From contig OX411559.1 in NCBI GenBank assembly GCA_948146395.1, forward strand, positions 41,702,739 to 41,766,738: a stretch of DNA of 64,000 nucleotides, given 5' to 3'. Of this stretch, positions 47,973-58,814 are shown one piece after another; position 1 is the first letter of the stretch; each line of letters starts with the position of its first letter. The translations under genes were made by a program, and so were the position numbers. The DNA comes from Fragum whitleyi (lineage: Eukaryota > Mollusca > Bivalvia > Cardiida > Cardiidae). The notes under the pieces are model-generated. The model did no database searches. It worked only from the letters and a program-made list of their open reading frames with translations, and had not been told where the DNA came from.

Positions 47973-48216
47973 TGGGTCCTAGGTTATAAAACTTTTCTCA
48001 GACTCAAATGAAAATTTTCTCAAATTTAAGATTTAAATAAATGTATGAAAATAAAAAAAATAATATCAATAGGTTGCTATTTATAACAATTTATTAATAT
48101 TATATTTATGTTAATACATTAAAATGAGTATTAAAACATAATTTTTGCTTTATCACAAATTGAAATTTAAGAAAATTTTGAATTGAGAATGAGAAAAGGT
48201 TTATAACCCTGCTCTA
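47973..48216. mobile_element. MITE family M2, copy 3
   Basis: Left end CCTAGGTTATAAAACTTTTC, right end GAGAAAAGGTTTATAACCCT. The central hairpin is decayed but recognisable (GTTGCTATTTATAACAAT). Confidence 0.8.
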
Positions 48217-48359
48217 CGTTCTAGATGAAAGAGTTCTCAGAAATAGTCATGCAATTGGGCCACATATTGCACATTCTCGTGCAAAGCGAAAACTTTCTGT
48301 AATTTATAGCGATGGCAAACCTTTTCATCATAAACACATTGAAGCTGAGTATTTGTAGA

Positions 48360-48600
48360 TTTCATGGAGGTATGAAACTAAAAACCCAATCATACCTCTG
48401 TGAAATCTATAAATATTCTCTTTACCTCTTCAATGATCATTATTGAAGAGGTAAAGAGAATATTTGTTTATTTCATGGAGGTATGACACTAAAGCTAAAT
48501 CACACTGTTTGAATCCTAATCTTAAATTAGTGTTATTATTTTTTAAGATTCATACCTCCATGAAATCCACCAACACTCTCTCCAAATCTTTGAATTTAAA
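48360..48600. repeat. Hairpin cluster related to 35850-36100
   Basis: Contains GGAGGTATGAAACTAAAAACC and later inverted CATACCTCCATGAAATCCAC. The core at 48409-48462 is a near-perfect stem (ATATTCTCTTTACCTCTTCA and its mirror) of about 24 bases per arm. Confidence 0.7.
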
Positions 48601-48869
48601 TTCGTGAAGCAAAAATGTAATGATTTATCCATAATGAATTAGATTAAAATAGCTGTGTACTCAAAATTGTTTTCAATGAGTAATCAGTAACCCAATTAGA
48701 CGAATTTTTTCATCCAACCATTAATCTTGATGGAACAAAAAAAGTTACATTATTGACGATACAAAACATCAAGGGGATAAAACCTACCAGAAATTAAGAA
48801 TAAAACACACCTTAAAGATGGCAAAAAAACCTACTTCAAACAAAAGAAATTACTTACCCAACACAAGGA

Positions 48870-49062
48870 ATATGACCTGCTCCAAAGAGGATAATGATGT
48901 TCACCAAGCAAGAGAAATAACTTAGACAAAATAAAGGGAAATAACCTGTCAAACAAGGGAAATAACCTATCTCAAACAAGGGAAAGAACCTAACCCAAGC
49001 AAGAGAGGTAACCTTCCCAAAACAAGGGAAATAACCTGCCCAAAACAAGGGAGATAACTTAC
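48870..49062 (-). repeat. Splice-donor-anchored minisatellite
   Basis: From the exon donor at 49062 downwards the minus strand repeats a unit of about 22-26 bases of the form AGGTTATTTCCCTTGTTT-GGG, roughly seven degenerate copies. The first unit is the functional donor itself (GGTAAGTTATCTCCCTTG). Confidence 0.75.
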
Positions 49063-49223
49063 CTCATTTTTACCATGTATGAGATCCATCTCCTGTAATA
49101 ATTCCATTTCTCTGCGTCTTGATTCGTTCTGTATTTTCTTCACATTTTCTCTCATTCCTTCGATCTCTTCTTCCAACAATAGATTCTTTTCTTCTTTTGT
49201 TTTGATGATAAATCGAAGGTCAT
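49063..49223 (-). CDS. Internal coiled-coil exon of an unrecognised gene
   Basis: On the minus strand the acceptor ATTTCAG precedes 49223 and AATGAG|GTAAGT follows 49063. The exon has two leftover bases and then 53 stop-free codons, ending in phase 0. The residues are almost wholly helical and charged (EEKNLLLEEEIEGMRENVKK, then NESRRREMELLQEMD), a strong coiled coil. Joined to the exon at 1456-1665 the helix would continue in register (...HGKNE|ILNNLLEIV...), which supports one gene with a very long intron, although exons may have been missed between them. The donor is the first unit of a short tandem repeat running into the intron. Upstream exons probably lie beyond 49.2 kb, but I could not identify them. 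Long coiled coils of this kind occur in many cytoskeletal and centrosomal proteins; no name is justified. Confidence 0.8.
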
Positions 49224-49646
49224 CTGAAATACACACAGCGGTACAATAACGTTATAATTTAATTGACCATCCCATTGACCTCCAACATATTGTCATCTAG
49301 AGAAAAGGGTTAAAATAAATCCATCGTTTAGGCCTGCAATATTTCGCTTATTTTATGACAATGCTCAATGTTTGTATCGGGGTTAAAGATTTGTTCTGTT
49401 CAACTATCAAATTGATTCTGATATCCAATTATTATAAGTTTTGTGTTTACGTTATAAACAATTTAGTACTAATGAGTTCCCCTTAACTCCGCATCGCGCA
49501 CTCATTTATTTCTAATTTGTCTAGCAAATCTAGCAGACTCTCGTAGAAGATTATGGTGCACGCGCGAGAGCCCTATGTTGAAACTTCCATTAGATACGCT
49601 TTGCTGGTAATTTTAAGCAGGGTACCATTTATGGAGCATTTGAATT
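49224..49646. other. Intron upstream of the coiled-coil exon
   Basis: No repeat recognised; begins with the acceptor and pyrimidine tract (minus strand). Confidence 0.5.
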
Positions 49647-49886
49647 GAGTCTGTGCATGATATTTCCAACAATTTCAAATGTGAGAAAAGCAAAGACTCT
49701 GGCCAGCCTGTGCATCAACACAGTCTGACCATGGTCTTTACATTTCGTTTTGTAGATTGATAAGGTCCCCAAAAATCTTTAGAGTGTTAGGTAATTTTCT
49801 TATTGTACGGCGTGGCAGTCAAGGCTACTTAACGATGGCCAATGGCGCACATGTCAAATTGTTGGAAATTTCACGCACAGGCTCAA
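49647..49886. mobile_element. MITE M6, copy 3
   Basis: GAGTCTGTGCATGATATTTC to AAATTTCACGCACAGGCTCA; the internal CCAGCCTGTGCATCAACACA is conserved. Confidence 0.85.
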
Positions 49887-49935
49887 CTATGTTTAATGAT
49901 TCTGAAAGCAGGAAAAAATGAGGCTCCTTAGTATG

Positions 49936-49996
49936 AGTGTTTGGAATAAATGAATGGATCGCTGAATGACAATTTCACGATGTAACTAAACGTACT
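49936..49996 (+). mobile_element. M1 MITE, right-end fragment
   Basis: Only GAGTGTTTGGAATAAATGAA to TTTCACGATGTAACTAAACG remains. Confidence 0.65.
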
Positions 49997-50427
49997 CGAG
50001 CTTTTTTACTCTTTAGTTACCATATGTCACCTTTCCACCGAAAATTTGCCAATTTGCTCTTTCTATAGTTGGAGTTCTATTTAGCAGCCATTTTTATTAG
50101 GCGTTCGCTTTCAAAATTCCCGTCTTTAATCAGAATATCTTAAAAAGTAGATATTTCTTGTAAAAGAACTATTGATGAGACGATTCTATTGAGTTATGAC
50201 AATTTAAGATTTTCGGGAAATTCGCAATAACATATACATGTATAATCAATTTAAACTATGTTTCTTATTTGTAAATAAAACGTGGACTACACGGACCTTC
50301 TCCTTAATTATCGCTTTTTGGTGGTCCCGTAAGTGGTCGCTTAATTCATTTTTTACTCTACAATGCATAATATTGTAGATTCTGATCAGACTGTGCAGGG
50401 ACAAGCTTTAAAGAAATGAGGCAAACT
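49997..50427. other. Unassigned region
   Basis: Nothing recognised. Confidence 0.5.
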
Positions 50428-50880
50428 ACAGTAAGAAACATAGTAAAATTGACATTCACCCTGATCAAAACCAATCTAAATCGCTCACTCAGCGCTCCAT
50501 TCATTCATTCCAAACACTCACTCATTTTACTCAAAACCGCTCTGAAAGCGTTAAAAAAATTCGAAATTTTTCATAACGATTAACATTTCATTAAGATTGA
50601 TAATTTTTTTCCATATTTTTGGCTTGTGTGGATTTTAAAATGTCTGATTGGTATAAGGAAACACAAATTGGAAAAAAGTACGTAGAATTGTTTTAAAGGG
50701 ATGTAATAATTGTCGCTACTTTACTCCAACTTGGACTAAATTAGCAATGGACGAAGTTAGCAATATTGAATTATCTCGCATAAAAATATTCAAAACTCGC
50801 TCCATTCACTCATTGAATATCATTCCGAAATCATTCCAAAATCATTGAAATTGCCATTTTCTTGATGATTTTAACTGAAT
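50428..50880 (-). mobile_element. M1 MITE, full length but diverged
   Basis: Starts ACAGTAAGAAACATAGTAAA. The palindrome is partly decayed (TTGTCGCTACTTTACTCCAA). Confidence 0.8.
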
Positions 50881-51489
50881 GCATTTTTTGATAGCGAACG
50901 CAGGCAAACTCACTAATTTACCGAAATGATTTCCTCGAAACTACAATAACAAGTTGAATCAGTGCGATTTAAATGCAAGATAGGACCAATTTAAAACCTT
51001 ATAGAACAAAGAGATACTTTAAATTAGACCCAGTAGCTATAATTTGATTAAACTAGATAACGCATACAGACAAGTGTTTTGCATGTTCTAAACATTAAAA
51101 TTCTAAGGTTTATCTCATAAATGAACAATGAAAAAAAAGTAATTTTCAGGTCAATTTATTTAGAGCTACGATAGACGGAAACAATTTGTGTCACCATGGC
51201 AAACAACTAGAGATAACAATGCTTAAGAAGCATTCTTTATAATAAAATAAATAAATAAATAAATAAATGAATAAATATTATTGTTTTTATGATAGTCTTT
51301 TTCATTAAATGAAATATGACAGACAGGCAGACATAATGAAACAAGCCATTGCCTTTTTGTTGTGACTTCAGCATAATGCTGTGTCCCATGTTAAGGAGCG
51401 TACCAGGCAAATGAAAGTCTGGCCGCCAGACTCTTCTTTACACTATATTTTATAAAGTGAGTTGAAACATTACAAATCAAATAATTAAG
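50881..51489. other. Unassigned region left of the Harbinger element
   Basis: Only the (AAAT)n tract at 51240. Confidence 0.5.
51240..51280 (+). repeat. (AAAT)n microsatellite
   Basis: About seven AAAT/AATA units. Confidence 0.85.
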
Positions 51490-51785
51490 CTGTCACGGTG
51501 TTGGTCCCGGACACCCACGGTACCTCCCGTTGGGGAAAGAGCCGGTATTCCGGGATGATCCGGGATCTTTTCTCTAAAAGATGATTCATATTCCCATATT
51601 CCCGACATTGCCCCGATGTACCCCCGGTTTACTAGCAGGATCTTCCCGTTCGACCCCGGACTATCCCGATTTGTTCCTGGTTTGCCACGGTGTATTTACG
51701 GTGCAGGGGCCGGCGTGATCCCGGTTGATCCCGGTACGACCCGGTGTAACTATGATCTTATGGCCACTGGACTCCAGATGTCAGG
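51490..51785. repeat. Left CCGG-rich subterminal region of the Harbinger element
   Basis: Many near-repeats of CCCGGT, CCCGGA and CACGGT occur on both strands in a window far more GC-rich than its surroundings. Subterminal arrays like this are expected to bind transposase or its Myb-like partner; that role is inferred. Confidence 0.7.
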
Positions 51786-51925
51786 TCTTAGCAACCTTAT
51801 GGACAACTCACAGCCCTAGAGCTTCCTGCGTCATCCGCAGACCTGCAGGCACTGCGCCGTCTAGATTGATGGAAATGTGATTTTTCACTTGTGTTAATTG
51901 TGATTCACTACTGTGAAAAATATTA

Positions 51926-52311
51926 AAGGGGATCATGTTAGATTTGTTTAGGTCTCAGACCATTTTCGGGGCGGTAAGAGTAAGCAAAGCTGAGTGGTGC
52001 ACAGCATATCTAGGATCAAAAAGAAAGAATTTTAGCGCTGTTACCAATGTTTTACTTTCTATAAGAACGAAATTTCAAATAAAACCTTTAAAGGGAGGTA
52101 ACAAATCATGTCAATTGTTTAAGTCTCACCCAGCTTAGGAATTCTAGTGTAATTTGTTACCTCCCTTAAATAGATAGAAAGTAAAGAGTTGGTAACAGCG
52201 CTAAAATTCCTTTCTTTTTAAACAGAGATATGCTGTGCACCACTCAACTATGCATACTCTGACTGCATCGAAAATTGTCTGATGCCTAAAAAATCTAGCA
52301 TGGTTCCCTAT
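51926..52311. mobile_element. Foldback MITE inside the Harbinger element
   Basis: Two arms of about 115 bases pair across a short centre. The left arm has AGATTTGTTTAGGTCTCAGA and TTTTAGCGCTGTTACCAA; the right arm has the complements. The centre carries another inverted pair, GGGAGGTAACAAAT and ATTTGTTACCTCCC. No protein is encoded. Confidence 0.75.
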
Positions 52312-52599
52312 AAGTCTTAACTTTGATAAACAGCAATAAAAGAAATGTATTAATATTTTATTCGTTGAAGTGAAACAAAATAAAAACGGAATGATCACAA
52401 AATGCATAGCGTTGTGTTCAAAACTATATAGTAATGTTCACTCTGATCGTTTCTTGCACTGGGTAAATAATACGAAATCCTTCCTGTATTATGTGTCTTT
52501 TAACCCTTTCCAAAAACGGCAAAATCTTAGAGTGCTCTAATTTGAAAGGAGTTGCAGACGACAAAATAAATCACATGAAAAGGAGAAAATCTGTATGTT

Positions 52600-53045
52600 T
52601 TAACCCAGAAAATATTGAGGCAAAAGCAGAAAATGCTGATTATCAGCATTTTTTTCTTTTGCCTCAATGTTTTCCCAAGCCTTTTCTGTCATTGACGCCA
52701 AAACCAGGTCTTGTTTGTGAAAGTGTTATAGTACTTTGTTTGACTGGTTGGCTGTGTACTTTTACGAATCATTGTTCATTTTAATTAAAGTTGCTTAATC
52801 GTTATATGCACAAACTAGAATTGTGTTTTAAATTGTATTAACCCATTACGTAATTAATATTCATGTATAATAGGGTTCGATTTTCTAACTCTGATAGTCC
52901 AAAAAAAAGATGTTCTAAATATAGATACGGATGTATACCTTCGGACAAGAAATAAGAAAAAAGGCCTGGGAAAACATTGAAACAAAAGAAGAAAATGCTG
53001 ATAATCGATATTTTTTCATTTTGCTTCAATATTTTCTAGGCTCTA
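52600..53045. repeat. Pair of homologous hairpins
   Basis: Hairpins at about 52605-52682 and 52968-53045 share the core GAAAATGCTGATNATC. Each folds on itself, with arms resembling AAAACATTGA and CTTTTGCCTCAATGTTTTC. They may be two ends of one old palindromic element or a duplicated hairpin. Confidence 0.55.
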
Positions 53046-53402
53046 TTTTTAAGCGAAAACATTACACAGATTTGCTGCATCGGTATGTTGTGTTTGTCCG
53101 AAAAAATTGCAGTGTCAATCTATTTTTAGTAACACTGATAAATACAATCGAACGTTACTGTATGACATTGTGAATATGAAAAAACTGAAATTTGATAATA
53201 GCAAATGAAATAACAGAAGTTTTGCCGTTACAGCTAGTCTAGGAGTAGAACTATACCATTCTATTAGCATACAAAGTGACTCTGATCGGACAGCTCAAAA
53301 GAGTTGTCTGATCTGGGTCTACTCTGTTTTTCAATGCACTGATACAGGTTCCTCGTGGATTTGGGAATGCTACTCTAGTGTCACAAACAGTCAACATATT
53401 GA

Positions 53403-55717
53403 CTAGATAAAGTTCATCTGCCATGGAACGGCCCCTATGGGGTCACTGTAGTAGGCGCTCAGGTAGTTTCTCTGCGCTTTCGCTCTTAGTGTCTGTCTTT
53501 TGTCACGCATCCTAGCAATTTCCACAAGGGGGCGGTTATTCCTCCAGGCTCCAGGGTTCACATTATGTTGTTGGTCTTCTTGGTCCAAGTCAGCATTCTG
53601 CATAGCTGGGTACCTTCGGCGCATGAGATTGTGTAAACAGATGCAGGCTAACACGACGGATGATACAGTGGTTGGCTTCTGGCGCAGTGTAGTCAGGAGA
53701 ACCTGGAATCGTGCTGCTAAAATCCCAAACGCGTTTTCCACTATCCTTCTGGCTCTGGACAGCCGATAGTTAAACACCCTCTCGGCTATGGTCAGTAACC
53801 GCTTTGAGTATGGCTTCATGAGCCAAGTCCTTTGGGCAAACGCGTCATCTCCTACAATGAAGTAAGCTACATCTGTGTCGTCTCCAGGTAGAGGGTCGGG
53901 TGCGGGCAAACCTGCAGATCCATCTTCTATACAGTCCTTCAGCTCTGATCTGTTAAACACCTGTGCGTCACCTGCAGACCCTGGCTGTCCAACGTCCACC
54001 CACATGAACTTGTAGTCAGCATCTACTAAAGCCATCAAGAGAATTGAATGAAACTTCTTGTAGTTGAAATACTCGGATCCACCTCCTCTTGGGCACCTGA
54101 TAGCGATATGTTTTCCATCGAGAGCCCCAAGACAGTGGTGTAACTGCCACTTTGCCGAGAAGAGATCAGTCTTGTCTCTCCAACCTTGTGGTGTTGTGGC
54201 ACAGTCAATCACCTCGTCAGCGAGCTCAGCTAAGATTGCTTCACATACCTGAAAATATATTGCATTACACAATATTAGCATATTGCATTACATAATACGT
54301 GGGGTGATCCAATAGTTCGTGGACACCATGCAGATAACAAAAGAGCTACAGGGCGAATCACATGCATTTCTACATTTTGATTATGTGACTTCTTATTGAC
54401 AAATTCCCCAAATTTTATGAAGATTGGACGAAAACTAAGGTTTATTCACATATTCACATACATAGAGGCGACAAATCGAGGCGCAGTTCACGACGTCGCA
54501 AACAACGTTACTTTTTGAAAAGAGGTATTTTTGTTGTCGAAAGTGTGCTGGCGAATTTTAATGAACACAGACATAATTGTCATTGTAGATTAACAATTCT
54601 TTGAATTTGTTGTATGGAAATGTTCAAATAATTATTAAATAAGACTGATACTGAATACACGACGTAAATATGTTGTGTGTTTCTAAACTGTCACTAGCTG
54701 ATGAAAAATACATTCTTCTCTGCGAAACGTAACGTTGTTTGCGACGTCGTGAACTGCGCCGCGATTTGTCACCTATATGTTTTTGAATATTTGCATACAC
54801 CTTAGTCTTGGTCCAATCTTCATAAAATTTCGAATATTTCTGATCAATAAGTCACTTGACAAGATTGTAGAAATTTGCATGAATCCCTTTATTACTTTTT
54901 GTTTTATCAGTTGTGTCCACGAACTTTTGGATCACCCCTCATATTGCAATAATTACATTATCATATTACATAACATACATTGCATTACATAATATTACAT
55001 TGCACAATGTTGCATTACAATACATCGCATGAAATAACTGTGGTCAATTACATTGCCATAAATAATTCATTGTCGGTTCGAATCCCGGTCTCGACACTTT
55101 GCACGAGAGGAAGCCTTGCAGCTGGCTTGTGGTGGGTCGGTGCTTCTACTCGGATGACGATTTTGATGTCTGAAATCTGTTACAGATGTAAGGCATCAAA
55201 TAAGGTACCCGGGATCTTCCTCAACCTGAAATTAGGTGGACGTCGCGATATGATTGCAATACTGTTAGAACGACGTAAAACCCAAATAATTACTCACCTC
55301 GGGAATGAATTTGGAGATGGTGTTGACAGCCACCCTGAATGCATACATCAAGGAATGGTAATTGTCACCGCTGGCTAGGTAACGCAAAGTGATGGCTAAC
55401 CTGAGGCCGGGTTCAAGAGACTTCCTATACCACGTGTCTTGTCTGGAGATTCGAGGTTCTAGTCTTTGGAGCAGTTCATGGAACATCCTAGGATCCATCC
55501 GAAGGAAGTTTCGGAACGACGGCTCGTCTTCTAGCCTCAGTTCCTGGAGAAGTCTGGTGTAATGACCGAATTGAAGTCTTCTCTCTAACCATGGTCGAAC
55601 CCATACTATCCTTCTGCGAGGTCTTCTCTCTTGTTGTCTGTTATGTAGCTGAACCCTTGCTATCATTAGATTGCAAGCTGTTTGATTGCAGGCCAACTGT
55701 AGTTGAAGATTCATCAT
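53403..55717 (-). CDS. HARBI1: PIF/Harbinger transposase (HARBI1-like nuclease), two exons, apparently intact
   Basis: Exon 1 is 55298-55717 (140 codons) and exon 2 is 53403-54248 (281 codons plus TAG). Exon 1 ends CCCGAG|GTGAGT and exon 2 follows TTTTCAG, both in phase 0, giving a 421-residue protein with no frameshift. The DDE_4 nuclease fold of Harbinger transposases is clear: D184 in GALDGKHI, D234 in GQPGSAGDAQVF, the GDDAF segment followed by TWLMKPY (272-287), and E311 in VENAFG. These are the expected catalytic Asp-Asp-Glu positions. Residues 50-130 form the usual helical N-terminal region (FLRMDPRMFHELLQRL). Length matches the family. The enzyme would cut and join transposon DNA in the nucleus. 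The partner Myb/SANT-like protein normally encoded by Harbinger elements is not found here. The intron carries a mariner-type MITE and a SINE piece. The gene lies between matching inverted ends, so it is transposon-borne rather than the host HARBI1 orthologue. Confidence 0.93.
54298..54941. mobile_element. Mariner-type MITE (GGGGTGATC family), copy 2, in the transposase intron
   Basis: Inverted ends begin GGGGTGATCCAATAGTTCGT (left) and GGGGTGATCCAAAAGTTCGT (right, reverse-complemented), flanked by TA on both sides. Inside, GTTCACGACGTCGCAAACAA pairs with its complement further right, making a long foldback. No open frame of note. It interrupts the Harbinger intron, so it is younger than that element. 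Confidence 0.8.
55072..55290 (+). mobile_element. tRNA-derived SINE fragment
   Basis: It starts with an internal promoter B-box-like GGTTCGAATCCCGG and ends with a GACGTAAAACCC tail typical of bivalve SINEs. It lies just inside the transposase intron next to the exon 1 donor. Confidence 0.6.
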
Positions 55718-55829
55718 TTGGAATCTGTTTCAGTTCTGGTTTATGAGATAGTTCATCTTGTTTTCTTGTGCAAACTTGCATCAGAAACTGAAACTACATT
55801 GATTTTTTAAGCTAAAAATGTCCACGGAT

Positions 55830-56113
55830 CATCAGGGACTATCACGGTTGAGCCAGGGTAGAGAACCGGACTTGCCCCGGAATATGCCGGTGTTTCTCCG
55901 GATTAAGCCGATTCTTGACATCCTCCCGGTGAGTCCCGGTGACTGCCGGTTGTATTAAACATTTTAAAACATCCGGGGTCGGTTGCCGGATCAACAAGGT
56001 TCATCCCGGATGGTCCAGGATATTCACGGTGCCGCCACGGTTGTATTCCCGGTTTGTCACGGTTTCCCCCGGACCACTCATCCGGGACTAACCGGGGGTC
56101 CAAACCGTGACAG
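55830..56113. repeat. Right CCGG-rich subterminal region of the Harbinger element
   Basis: This mirrors the left end with the same motif vocabulary (CCCGGT, CCGGAT, CACGGT) and closes with the terminal inverted repeat ACCGTGACAG. Confidence 0.7.
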
Positions 56114-56132
56114 TGGGAACGGGTCCTCTGTC

Positions 56133-56252
56133 TCTAAAAAGAAGACGATCCCCGACGGCTGCACTCAATCTTTCCGACTATCTGTCTCTTACCAATGGGT
56201 TGATAATCGTAGACCTATGTGAGATAGCAGCTTGAGGCTAGGAAACATATCT
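56133..56252 (+). mobile_element. S1 SINE fragment next to the Harbinger right end
   Basis: GATCCCCGACGGCTGCACTC to GAGATAGCAGCTTGAGGCTA: the lower part of the head and half of the body. Confidence 0.7.
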
Positions 56253-56507
56253 TATTTTTTTCAGTTCTTGTTAATACGAACTTGGATTAAAGATGAATGT
56301 TTTAGAATTACAAAAATATTTTCTGAAAATGCTAACAAAAACGACTAAGGCTAATCCAGACAAATGAATACAAACTTCAAGATCTGCAGTGATCCGACAT
56401 GATATCACCAAACATAAACAATGTGAGAATTGTCACGGGGTAGTCACATGACGAGGGTCACTCTCGAAAATCCGTGTACAAACGAGGGAAGCAATGCTTT
56501 CATAAAT

Positions 56508-56744
56508 GAGGCCGTTCGTTGCATTTCCAACTATTTTAAATAATCGTGGCGTGTAAACACTGAGAGGCCCAGGCAGCAAAAAACTGTAAATATAGAGTTA
56601 CCTGATTGTTTACAGATACGTTGAGACCTTATCAATCTACTAAGCGCATAGTGAAGACTGTTCAGACTGTGTGGATGTACAGGCTGAACAGAATCTTTAC
56701 TTTGCGCATATTTGAAATTGTTGGAAATCTCACGCGCAGGCTCG
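56508..56744. mobile_element. MITE M6, copy 4
   Basis: Inverted relative to the others inside: CAGACTGTGTGGATGTACAG. The right end AATCTCACGCGCAGGCTC is intact and the left end (GAGGCCGTTCGTTGCATTTC) diverged. Confidence 0.75.
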
Positions 56745-56862
56745 AATTATTTATTTTCGGGTTTAAAGAAATACGCATGCCCCTAAAATAACACGCAAAC
56801 TTTAGCCTGTCTCTATGGTTTTCAAAAACAACGACCGTTCCTAAAGGTTACTTAGTCTTTCG

Positions 56863-57074
56863 TAGACTGGCTCCCGTCCCACTGATCTGAAGTATTGTGA
56901 AATGAGCAATTCAACTAGAGAAAGTATAATTTCTTATCAGCTTATATTTCTCTGACTGACCGATCAGTGGTGTCAGTTTTTTGAGAATATTGGGGGAGGG
57001 GGGTTAATTTGAAACACTACATCATGAGTGGTGTACCTTATTTAACACTTACTGACAGCCTGGGAGCCAGGCTA
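56863..57074. mobile_element. MITE M7, copy 2
   Basis: GACTGGCTCCCGTCCCACTG to CAGCCTGGGAGCCAGGCT. A G-run expansion lies at 56992-57003. The body GATCTGAAGTATTGTGAAAT is shared with copy 1. Confidence 0.82.
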
Positions 57075-57651
57075 AGTCTTTCATTACTTCAATGCAATTA
57101 TTAAGCTGTGGAGTCTGCTATTCTAAGCTAAATTTCGTAAACAGGCAAATGCTTTCTATAATTTTCAATTACTCTAAAACGACATGAGTTATTAGCCTAC
57201 TTGGCAAGATTCTTCACTATTAGAGTACAATCAACACAGAGAATTTTGATAAATTAAATGTTCTGACATTATTTGATCTCATGTTCAGTTAATCACATCG
57301 TAAAATTGACACTCATTTTGAGCAAAACCATTCAAAATCACTCGCTCAGCGCTCCATTTATTCATATCATAACATAACATAACATACACTTTATTATCAT
57401 TAAACGTACAAAACGTTTGTAGCCTAAACAATAGGATAAGGTGGAGAAATTACATATTTTTAGAGAGAAAATACAAACACATATTTTATAGAATCTTAAC
57501 AAAGCAAAGGAGAATCTTTAAAATATATATCATTCTTCGGTTCTTGAATTAAATGCCATATATGTAAATTTTGCCAAATTAGTTAGTATTTCTGAGGTAG
57601 TATTCATTAGATTGTTAAACTTATTTATATTAGGCCAAGTATAGTAATATA

Positions 57652-58814
57652 CTTAGCAAAAAAAGAAACTTTACATACTTGTTGGTCTGTTTTGAACGAC
57701 TTACAGTGGCTATAGGCCAACTTTATTTACATGTGTTAGTTGGACTAGCTATAGAGACTACACAGACGCAGGAACTTGCGCGATTGAAACGAGTCCGAGC
57801 TAATGCGTCTGTAACTTCCGGTTTTGGTCACACACTCGTGTTGAGCTACCCAAAGTTCATTTTAAGTGACTTTTGTTACACAGTCACACACATTCCTTAG
57901 CATCGGCACGAAAAAACAAAATTGTTTGTACATTTATATTGAAACGGGTATGTAACAACAATCGAATAAAGGCAGGAATCAGACTACAGGTATACATAGA
58001 GCTTGAATGTCTGTTTAAAACGCCACTCTTAAGTTTGGCTACTTGGGACAGGCAATTCACATTTTAACATCCCGCGCCAGGTTAGGACAATCGGTTACGC
58101 GTCTGGTTTTCATTCATCGGGTCGTGGGTTCGACCTCTGGCTCAGCCGTCTTTCATCCCATTTTTGACAAAAAGCATTGTGATAAGTGTCATTTTTCTCC
58201 CACACAATTGGCAAGTGATACGCCTAGGAGAGAATGGCGACTGGTGCCTCAGATGAAAGCTCTAGCTGTACTGTGAGAAACGACAAGAAACTATGGATAG
58301 GTGCACCAGCGGTCGAATTTTAAATGTAAAACTATCGAAAGTGACCTTTAAACCCATATTAATTAACAAAAAAAAAAATTAGTTACAACCACATGAAGTG
58401 TCGGCCGAGATGAGATAGGCCACTTTTGACGTCATGTAGGGGCCCTGTTACCATTGCAAATTTTTAATTCATTTCATCAAAGGAATGATAACTGCAAGAC
58501 AAGTATGCGTGTTTAGCTCAGACGTTGGTCTATCATCATATTGGAACGACTCTAATCACGAAAACGTCAAGGACCTATACTCAAAACATCACATACAATC
58601 TTGATTCCATTTCTGTGATTTTTGAAATCGACCCCTTTGTCCATTGACCATCAATAAAAACCTCATTTCACAAACATCCGGTACTGACCCTTCCATAAAC
58701 CGATGGATATTGCCTTCAAGTTTCATGTTATAGTAACATCTGCATTCTTAATGGCTTCATAGCGATACTACAGCCCTCAGTAAGACATGTAAAGTTTCTT
58801 TTTTTTTTGCTAAG
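57652..58814. mobile_element. Mariner-type non-autonomous element with CTTAGC ends
   Basis: Left end CTTAGCAAAAAAAGAAACTT, right end the reverse complement of the same with a slightly longer A run, and both flanked by TA. It contains no transposase frame. It sits in the 3' region of the LINE and holds a SINE at about 58073-58335. Confidence 0.8.
58073..58335 (+). mobile_element. tRNA-derived SINE (S2)
   Basis: The tRNA-like head has GGACAATCGGTTACGCGTC and a B-box-like GTGGGTTCGACCTC. The body ends ACTATGGATAGGTGCACCAG, which resembles the same position in the S1 SINEs (CCATTGTTAGGTGCTCCAG). The two families may therefore share a central domain. Confidence 0.7.

Larger units (their letters stand above)
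51490..56113 (-). mobile_element. Near full-length PIF/Harbinger transposon
   Basis: The left end reads CTGTCACGGTGTTGGTCCCGG. The right end, reverse-complemented, reads CTGTCACGGTTTGGACCCC and continues to GTCCCGG. About 300 bases inside each end (51490-51785 and 55830-56113) are packed with CCGG/CCCGGT motifs spaced roughly 10-15 bases apart. The transposase lies in the right half on the minus strand. The left half (51790-53400) has no second gene but contains a foldback MITE and two related hairpins. A 3-base TWA duplication, usual for this superfamily, is not evident at the junctions, so one end may have changed since insertion. Confidence 0.8.

Noticed and set aside
53500..54252. Plus-strand frames at 53500-53769 and 54064-54252
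   Set aside because: Antisense shadows of the Harbinger transposase exon.
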